Positions 13,118-17,727 of a stretch of DNA of 17,727 nucleotides are shown in pieces (within the stretch, counting starts at the first letter, position 1; each line of letters opens with the position of its first letter). A program made the position numbers and the translations under genes. Source of the DNA: Deltaproteobacteria bacterium (GTDB taxonomy: Bacteria; Desulfobacterota; SM23-61). Under the pieces are notes generated by a model that ran no database searches, was not told the DNA's origin, and saw only the letters and a list, made by a program, of their open reading frames with translations. The stretch spans positions 1 through 17,727 of the forward strand of contig JAPLIW010000485.1 of assembly GCA_026388915.1 (NCBI GenBank). The letters are read 5' to 3'.

Positions 13118-14140
13118 GTGAAAGCTGCGGTCTACCGAAAAGGAAAGGGTTTGGTGATTGAAGAAGTCCCGACGCCCGAAGCCGGGGCCGATGGGGTACT
13201 GGTAAAAGTCTCGGACACGGGTTTTTGCGGGTCGGATCACTCCCTGATCGAAAGCGGGCTGCTGCCCGATGGGCTCATCCTGGGGCATGAGGCGAGCGGC
13301 GTGGTTTTCGACCGGGGGCGGCAGAAGAATGCATTCGCGGAGGGCACCCGGGTCATTCTCCGGCCCACTTTCTGCGGGCAGTGCCGGGAGTGCCGCCGGG
13401 GAAAGCCCCATCTCTGCGGGGAAAAAAGACGCTCCATCGGGGTCGGGGACTTGCCCGGCGGCTTTGCCGAATACGTGAAGGCTTTTCCTCCCATGCTCAT
13501 CCCGATTCCCCCGGCGGTGGATTCCCGGAACGCGGCTTTGGCCGAGGCTTTCGCCTCCGCCCTCCACGGAATCCATTGCGCGGAGATTGAGGGCGGATCG
13601 GCTTTGGTCATGGGAGGAGGCCCGATCGGGTTGGCCGCCGTAAGAATGCTGAAGATCCTCGGGTTTAACCCCGTTGTCCTGTCCGAACCCGTGGGAAAAA
13701 AGAGGGACCTGGGCAAGAGATGGGGCGCTGACTTTGTCCTCGATCCCTTGAAGGAAGACATCTCCCGGCAGGGAAGGGAATGGACCGGGGGGATCGGTTT
13801 TGAGACCATCCTGGAGTGCTCCGGGGTCTCCGACAATGTCCCCCTCGCATTTACCCTAGCGGCCAAGGGCGGCACGATCTGCATCGTGAGCATGTTCAAG
13901 GGACTGGCGGTCAATCAACCCATGGCCCTGAACTTCAGGGAACCCAGGTTGACCTGGTCCTATTCCAACACCCACGAGGAGAACATCCAGTGCCTCGCCT
14001 GGATGGCCGAGGGGAAGATCGATGCCCGGGATATGATCACCGACCTGATCCCCCTGGAAGAACTGCCGCGGGTGTACCGGGAAAGGATCCATCCGGGGAA
14101 GGCCATAAAGGTAATGCTGAAGATCGGAGAAGAATTTTAA
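13118..14140 (+). CDS. Zinc-dependent medium-chain alcohol/polyol dehydrogenase
   Basis: A 340-aa NAD(P)-dependent dehydrogenase of the MDR superfamily (threonine/sorbitol/butanediol dehydrogenase-like). The catalytic zinc site is GFCGSDHSL (C37) and GHEASG (H57, E58). A structural zinc is bound by the four cysteines in FCGQCRECRRGKPHLC (C86, C89, C92, C100). The Rossmann motif VMGGGPIGLAAV spans 164-175. All key residues are intact. GTG 13118 is preferred because GAGGA lies 6 bases upstream; TTG 13115 is the alternative. A TATAAT at 13080-13085 could be the -10, but no -35 stands out. Substrate cannot be read from sequence. With the carboligase/lyase and transporter downstream, an alpha-hydroxyketone, diol or sugar-like alcohol is a reasonable guess. 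Confidence 0.87.
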   Translation: MKAAVYRKGKGLVIEEVPTPEAGADGVLVKVSDTGFCGSDHSLIESGLLPDGLILGHEASGVVFDRGRQKNAFAEGTRVILRPTFCGQCRECRRGKPHLCGEKRRSIGVGDLPGGFAEYVKAFPPMLIPIPPAVDSRNAALAEAFASALHGIHCAEIEGGSALVMGGGPIGLAAVRMLKILGFNPVVLSEPVGKKRDLGKRWGADFVLDPLKEDISRQGREWTGGIGFETILECSGVSDNVPLAFTLAAKGGTICIVSMFKGLAVNQPMALNFREPRLTWSYSNTHEENIQCLAWMAEGKIDARDMITDLIPLEELPRVYRERIHPGKAIKVMLKIGEEF

Positions 14141-14159
14141 ATAAAAAACCAACCCCTGA

Positions 14160-14315
14160 GTTTTTCTCTCGCAGAGACGCAGAGAGCGCAGAGAAGAGAA
14201 AAGGAATCAGGAGCCAGAAGGTACAAGGCAAAAGCCAGTAACGAGTAACAGGTAACGAGCAACAAAGTTTTTCCCCTGCGTGCTCTGCGGCCTCGAGCGA
14301 AGCGGGCGAGAGAAT
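14160..14315. mobile_element. MITE-like element with CGCAGAG-rich inverted ends, copy 2
   Basis: The left end (14160-14196) is GTTTTTCTCTCGCAGAGACG followed by CAGAGAGCGCAGAG. The right end has CCTGCGTGCTCTGCGGCC at about 14275-14292, the inverse of the same unit. The core has short direct repeats of GTAACGAG (14238-14245 and 14252-14259). It fills the 212-bp gap between the dehydrogenase and the ThDP enzyme and is related to copy 1 in front of the dehydrogenase, so that gene is bracketed by the two. No coding capacity. Confidence 0.55.
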
Positions 14316-14352
14316 ATGATCCTTTGAATAAATTGAAATAAAGGAGAAAGAG

Positions 14353-16068
14353 ATGGGAATGATATCCGGTGGACAATTGGCGGTTGAAGCCTTATTGGAA
14401 AAAGGGGTGACCAAAGTCTTCAGTCTCTCGGGAGGCCACATCAATCCTTTGTACGAAGCCGCCGAAGGATCGGCCCTGGAAATATTTACCACCCGCCATG
14501 AACAGGCTTCCGTATTCATGGCCGAAGCGTGGGGAATGTTAACACGAAAGCCCGGGGTTGCCCTGGTAACGGCCGGACCGGGATTCAGCAACTCCATAAG
14601 CGCCATCGCCAATGCCCAGATGGCGAATACACCCCTGTTATTGATCTCCGGGGTCGTTGGGCTCAAGGCCAATGAAAAACTTGACCTGCAGGATATGCGC
14701 CAGCTTCCGGTTATTGAGCCGCTGGTCAAAAAGACTCTCCGCTGCCAGAAGACCGAGAGGATCGCCGAATTCATCGATATGGCCTACCGGACGGCCGCCA
14801 GCGGCCGACCGGGTCCAGTCTACCTGGAGCTGCCCATTGATGTTTGGGCGGCCCAGGTGGATGAAAGCTCGGTCAAGAGATTCAATACGGTCACCGAATC
14901 CCGGGCCGTGGACCTGGAAAAGGCCGAAGAGCTACTCAAGATGTTGGGTGCGGTGGAGAAGCCGGTCTTTATCGCCGGCAGCGGGGCTTACTATTCGGGC
15001 GCAGAGAAGGAGATGGTGGAATTCATCGAAAAATCAGGCGCCCCCGGGTTTACCTCCTCCATGGGGCGCGGGGTTATTCCGGACACGCACGCCCTGTGCT
15101 TTGAAGCGGCCTCCAGCATCCGCCCCGGCGCCGCCTCAGATGCGCTTACCGGGGCAGACCTGATCGTCCTCCTGGGCAACCGCATCAGCCTGTATTATGC
15201 ATACGGGGATATGCTCAACCCCAAGGCCAAGCTGGTACAGGTGGATATCCAGCCCGAAGAGATCGGGAGAAACCGCACCATTCACCTGGGGATCAATAGC
15301 GACATCAAGGCCCTGCTTGCGGCTTTGAACCGGATGATCTCCGCGAAGGGGAACAGCTCGGCCCTCCGGCAGCGGTTTGCACCCTGGGTTGAGTATCTTA
15401 AGGTCAAGGCGAAAGAGAAAAAATCCTTTGGCGCCCTGGTCTGGGAGAGCAAGGCCGTGCCGGCCCATCACATGCGCATCTGCGCCGAGGTCAATCGGTT
15501 CATGGGCCGGGAGGATGACCTTGTGGTCAGCGACGGCGGGGATACCCGGGTCTGGATGTCCATGACCCGAACGGCCCGGCGCTCCGGGCACTACCTGGAC
15601 GCGGGTTTATTCGGGTGCCTAGGATGCGGCCTGCCTTACGCTCACGCCGCCAAGCTACTCTATCCCGAAAAGCGGGTCTGCCTGATTACCGGCGATGGCT
15701 CCATCGGGTTCAACTTCATGGAATTCGAGACCGCCATCCGGAAAAAATTGTCGGTGGTGACCGTCATCTGCAACGACCAGCAATGGGGCATGATCCGCCA
15801 TTCTCAGGAAGTTAAATTGGGCCGGTATATCAAGGAGGGAACCGAGATCGGAATGGTCAATTACCACAAGGCCGTGGAAGCGCTGGGCGGAAAAGGCTTC
15901 CTGGTGGAAAAGCCGGATGACATCCGCCCGGCGCTGGAAGAAGCCTTCAAAGCGAATGTCCCGGTGTGCATCAACGTCATGACCGATCCCAAGCCCATCA
16001 GCCCGGGAAGCATCGGCCTGGCCATGATCGGCGGGGTGGATGTTTCAAAGTTCCTCAAAGGCGCGTAG
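14353..16068 (+). CDS. Thiamine diphosphate enzyme, benzaldehyde lyase / 2-hydroxyacyl-CoA lyase-like
   Basis: A 571-aa three-domain ThDP enzyme of the acetolactate synthase superfamily. The N-terminal PYR domain has SGGHINPLYE (H29) and the proton-relay Glu in TTRHEQASVF (E50); Q113 follows in KLDLQDMRQ. The PP domain has the cofactor motif GDGSIGFNFM...VICNDQQW, with D448 and N474 as Mg ligands. As I recall it, Pseudomonas benzaldehyde lyase (563 aa) begins MAMITGGELV and has H29, E50, Q113 and D448 at the same numbers, closer than acetolactate synthase. That suggests reversible C-C cleavage or ligation of an alpha-hydroxyketone or 2-hydroxyacyl substrate. ATG 14353 has AAGGAG upstream. Acetolactate synthase or a sugar-acid lyase remains possible. 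Likely cotranscribed with its flanking genes. Confidence 0.85.
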   Translation: MGMISGGQLAVEALLEKGVTKVFSLSGGHINPLYEAAEGSALEIFTTRHEQASVFMAEAWGMLTRKPGVALVTAGPGFSNSISAIANAQMANTPLLLISGVVGLKANEKLDLQDMRQLPVIEPLVKKTLRCQKTERIAEFIDMAYRTAASGRPGPVYLELPIDVWAAQVDESSVKRFNTVTESRAVDLEKAEELLKMLGAVEKPVFIAGSGAYYSGAEKEMVEFIEKSGAPGFTSSMGRGVIPDTHALCFEAASSIRPGAASDALTGADLIVLLGNRISLYYAYGDMLNPKAKLVQVDIQPEEIGRNRTIHLGINSDIKALLAALNRMISAKGNSSALRQRFAPWVEYLKVKAKEKKSFGALVWESKAVPAHHMRICAEVNRFMGREDDLVVSDGGDTRVWMSMTRTARRSGHYLDAGLFGCLGCGLPYAHAAKLLYPEKRVCLITGDGSIGFNFMEFETAIRKKLSVVTVICNDQQWGMIRHSQEVKLGRYIKEGTEIGMVNYHKAVEALGGKGFLVEKPDDIRPALEEAFKANVPVCINVMTDPKPISPGSIGLAMIGGVDVSKFLKGA

Positions 16069-16070
16069 AG

Positions 16071-16203
16071 TAGCAAGCAAGGAGCAAAGAGCGGAGAGAG
16101 TTTGTAGTTATAGGTTATACGTTATTGATCAATGATCAATGATCATTGGTCATTGAACATTGGCCATTGGTCATTAGCTCTATGCTCTTTGCCCTATGCG
16201 TTA
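16071..16203. repeat. Composite repeat: nested ATTGATCA/CATTGGT units between inverted ends
   Basis: The 156-bp gap before the MFS gene holds a structured repeat. Outer inverted ends are AGGAGCAAAGAGCGGAGAG (about 16080-16098) against CTCTATGCTCTTTGCCCT (about 16178-16195). Inside, from 16125 to 16176, are tandem 7-9-base units: TGATCAA, TGATCAA, TGATCATTGG, TCATTGAA, CATTGGC, CATTGGTCATT. Many of these are self-complementary, so the transcript could fold strongly. No coding capacity; the ribosome binding site of the MFS gene lies after it. Confidence 0.6.
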
Positions 16204-16224
16204 GAAAACATCCGGAGGTGAAAT

Positions 16225-17538
16225 ATGGCCAGAACCGCTCCCCCCGAAGGCTATCTCTTCTCCAAGGCCTACAGCCACTATATTTTCATTCTCCTCTGGC
16301 TCCTTTATTTCTTTGATTACGTCGATCGGATGGTGGTCGTCTCCCTCTTCCCTTTCCTGAAGAAGGACTGGGGATTGACCGATGCCCAGTGCGGGGCGCT
16401 GGTCTCGGCCGTTTACTGGGCTATCGTCATCTTCTCTTTCCCCATTTCGATTTTGATTGACCGGTGGAGCCGGAAGAAGAGCATCGGCATCATGGCCATC
16501 TTGTGGAGCTTTGCCACCATGGCCTGTGCCTTTACGAAAACTTTCGGGCAACTGTTTGTCGCCCGAACCGCCATTGGTCTCGGGGAGGCGGGTTACTCCC
16601 CCGGCGGTACGGCCATGATTTCGGCCCTCTATCCGGAGAAGAGGCGAGCCTTCATGGTGGGCCTCTGGAATATGTCCATCCCCCTCGGCATGGCCACGGG
16701 GATTGTCGTCGGCGGCTTCATCGCCACCCACTGGGGATGGAAGAATGCTTTCGGGATTGTCGCTTTGCCGGGACTGCTCATCTCCATCCTCTTCTTTTTT
16801 GTAAAAGATTACAAAACGATCGGGTTGGAACAAACCGTCCCGCAGGGAGAGGCCCAGGCAAGCTCTCTTGCGGCCAAGAAAAAGATGTCCAAGATGGACA
16901 TGGTCCGGGCTTTTTCCCGCACCCCTTCCCTGTTGCTGACCTATTTGGGGTTCGCCGGGATGATGTTCCTTACCATCTCCCTGTCCTCCTTCCTTCCGAC
17001 CTATTTCCAAAGGGTCCACGGAGCTCCGCTGCAAAAAGCCACCCTGTTGACCAGCGGGGTCATGCTCATGGCCATCATCGGGTCTCCCCTGGGCGGCTGG
17101 ATCGCCGATCGATGGATGAAAAAGAGAATTCAGGCCCGGTTGCTGGTCTCCGCCATCTCCGCCCTCCTGTCCGCGGTTCTCTATTTTTGCTCCCTGCATC
17201 TATTCTCCGGGGGGGCCGTTCAATATGCCATTCTCATCCTGGGAGGAATTGCTTCCATGGCCTTTGCCTCGTCGGCCATCGCGGTCACCCAGGATGTCGT
17301 CCATCCCGGCCTGCGGGCCATCTCCTATGCCTTTTGTGTGATCGCCCAAAATCTCCTGGGAAGCTCTCTCGGGCCGATCGTGACCGGGGCCCTCTCGGAT
17401 GCGTACGGGATCGCCACAGCCCTGAAGCTCGCAACTTTGGCGGCTTTGATTTCGTGCGTCCTCTTTTACCTGGGGTCCAAGTTCTATAAAAGGGACCTGG
17501 ACAAGGTGGAAAGGGTAGCTCTGACTGCGGAAAAATAG
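16225..17538 (+). CDS. MFS transporter, Spinster/hexuronate-carrier-like
   Basis: A 437-aa inner-membrane secondary transporter with about 12 hydrophobic segments. TM1 is IFILLWLLYFFDYVDRMVVV (20-39), whose YVDR is typical of Spinster-like and anion:cation symporter MFS proteins. Motif A, ILIDRWSRKKS, is at 76-86 between TM2 and TM3, and RTAIGLGEAGYSPGG is at 114-128. A basic central loop (about residues 205-230) separates the two six-helix halves, and the motif A repeat GGWIADRWMKKR follows TM8. GGAGGTGAAAT just before ATG 16225 is a strong ribosome binding site. Position after the dehydrogenase and ThDP lyase suggests it imports their organic-acid or hydroxyketone substrate. The substrate itself is not predictable. 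Confidence 0.88.
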   Translation: MARTAPPEGYLFSKAYSHYIFILLWLLYFFDYVDRMVVVSLFPFLKKDWGLTDAQCGALVSAVYWAIVIFSFPISILIDRWSRKKSIGIMAILWSFATMACAFTKTFGQLFVARTAIGLGEAGYSPGGTAMISALYPEKRRAFMVGLWNMSIPLGMATGIVVGGFIATHWGWKNAFGIVALPGLLISILFFFVKDYKTIGLEQTVPQGEAQASSLAAKKKMSKMDMVRAFSRTPSLLLTYLGFAGMMFLTISLSSFLPTYFQRVHGAPLQKATLLTSGVMLMAIIGSPLGGWIADRWMKKRIQARLLVSAISALLSAVLYFCSLHLFSGGAVQYAILILGGIASMAFASSAIAVTQDVVHPGLRAISYAFCVIAQNLLGSSLGPIVTGALSDAYGIATALKLATLAALISCVLFYLGSKFYKRDLDKVERVALTAEK

Positions 17539-17566
17539 GTTTCCGAAGGGATAAGCTTGGACGGCT

Positions 17567-17727
17567 CTATTTCTGCTCCCGGCGGGGGCGAAAGGGCTTT
17601 TCGCTGGCGGCCCGGGCGACGGCTTCGATGGCGATGGCCGCCAGCGCCGACCCGTAATCGAGATCGATGTTTTCCATGGTGTCGTGAGTATCGTGGTATC
17701 CCTGGCGGTGGAGGTCATAATTCTCCA
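17567..17727 (-). CDS. M28-like zinc metallopeptidase, C-terminal end (5' truncated by window)
   Basis: On the minus strand the last 53 codons of a gene read ENYDLHRQGYHDTHDTMENI, then DLDYGSALAAIAIEAVARAA and a basic tail ending REQK before TAG. The HDTHDTMENIDLDY string is the C-terminal zinc-ligand and closing region of M28 (aminopeptidase Y/PepS-type) peptidases, followed by the usual last helix. The gene enters from beyond the right edge and converges on the MFS gene with 28 bases between the stops. The minus-strand frame that is open through the MFS gene is a different frame and a shadow. Confidence 0.75.
   Translation of the reverse strand, partial: ENYDLHRQGYHDTHDTMENIDLDYGSALAAIAIEAVARAASEKPFRPRREQK

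Noticed and set aside
16201..17199. 332-aa minus-strand frame and 341-aa plus-strand alternative frame over the MFS gene
   Set aside because: Both are Gly/Gln/His/Pro-rich shadows of a clear 12-segment MFS transporter.
17200..17718. 172-aa minus-strand frame at the right end
   Set aside because: It runs into the MFS gene in antisense. The neighbouring minus frame, ending at 17567, carries the real peptidase C-terminus (GYHDTHDTMENID).

Overview
The window looks like a chromosomal segment of a GC-rich Gram-negative bacterium, most simply a Desulfobacterota (former Deltaproteobacteria) relative. This is inferred from the gene mix: a Tad pilus locus with TPR lipoproteins, a two-signal c-di-GMP protein, BrnT/BrnA and AbrB/PIN modules, a Tat-exported DUF362 protein, and many small intergenic palindromic repeats. 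Taxonomy is not proven by anything here; there are no rRNA or tRNA genes.

Region 1 (1-4743) is the 3' part of a Tad/Flp pilus operon, all on the plus strand: the end of the CpaF/TadA ATPase, tadB, tadC, and two TPR lipoproteins (TadD-like). The first lipoprotein ends in a LytR_C-type domain. Junctions from tadB onward are tight, but the cpaF-tadB spacer carries two strong hairpins. A short signal-peptide ORF with TGA at the expected lipobox cysteine follows (4791). Then come a large PAS-PAS-GGDEF-HD-GYP c-di-GMP protein (4864-7329), whose coding sequence contains what looks like half of a dispersed palindromic repeat, and a 78-aa protein of unknown function.

Region 2 (7604-9606) is visibly more AT-rich. 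It holds a two-gene unit: a single-domain alpha/alpha-toroid (terpene-cyclase/prenyltransferase-like) protein and a Tat-signal DUF362 protein. Its biochemical role is unknown, and it is the best candidate here for an undescribed functional pair. A J-domain protein with a probable winged-helix C-terminus follows.

Region 3 (10333-13117) is an accessory island. It has a BrnT/BrnA toxin-antitoxin pair with a consensus promoter almost abutting the toxin start, a dead fragment of a PIN toxin, remnants flanked by GGGTCAGG-type repeats, and an intact AbrB/PIN module with its own palindromic operator candidate. A possible 43-aa minus-strand gene with a strong ribosome binding site and several MITE-like repeats, including a roughly 300-bp CGCAGAG-rich element, complete it.

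Region 4 (13118-17538) is a probable catabolic unit on the plus strand: a zinc-dependent medium-chain dehydrogenase, a thiamine-diphosphate enzyme closest by eye to benzaldehyde lyase / 2-hydroxyacyl-CoA lyase, and an MFS transporter. The gaps between these genes (about 210 and 156 bp) are filled by repeat elements. The window ends in the C-terminus of an M28-like metallopeptidase running convergently on the minus strand.
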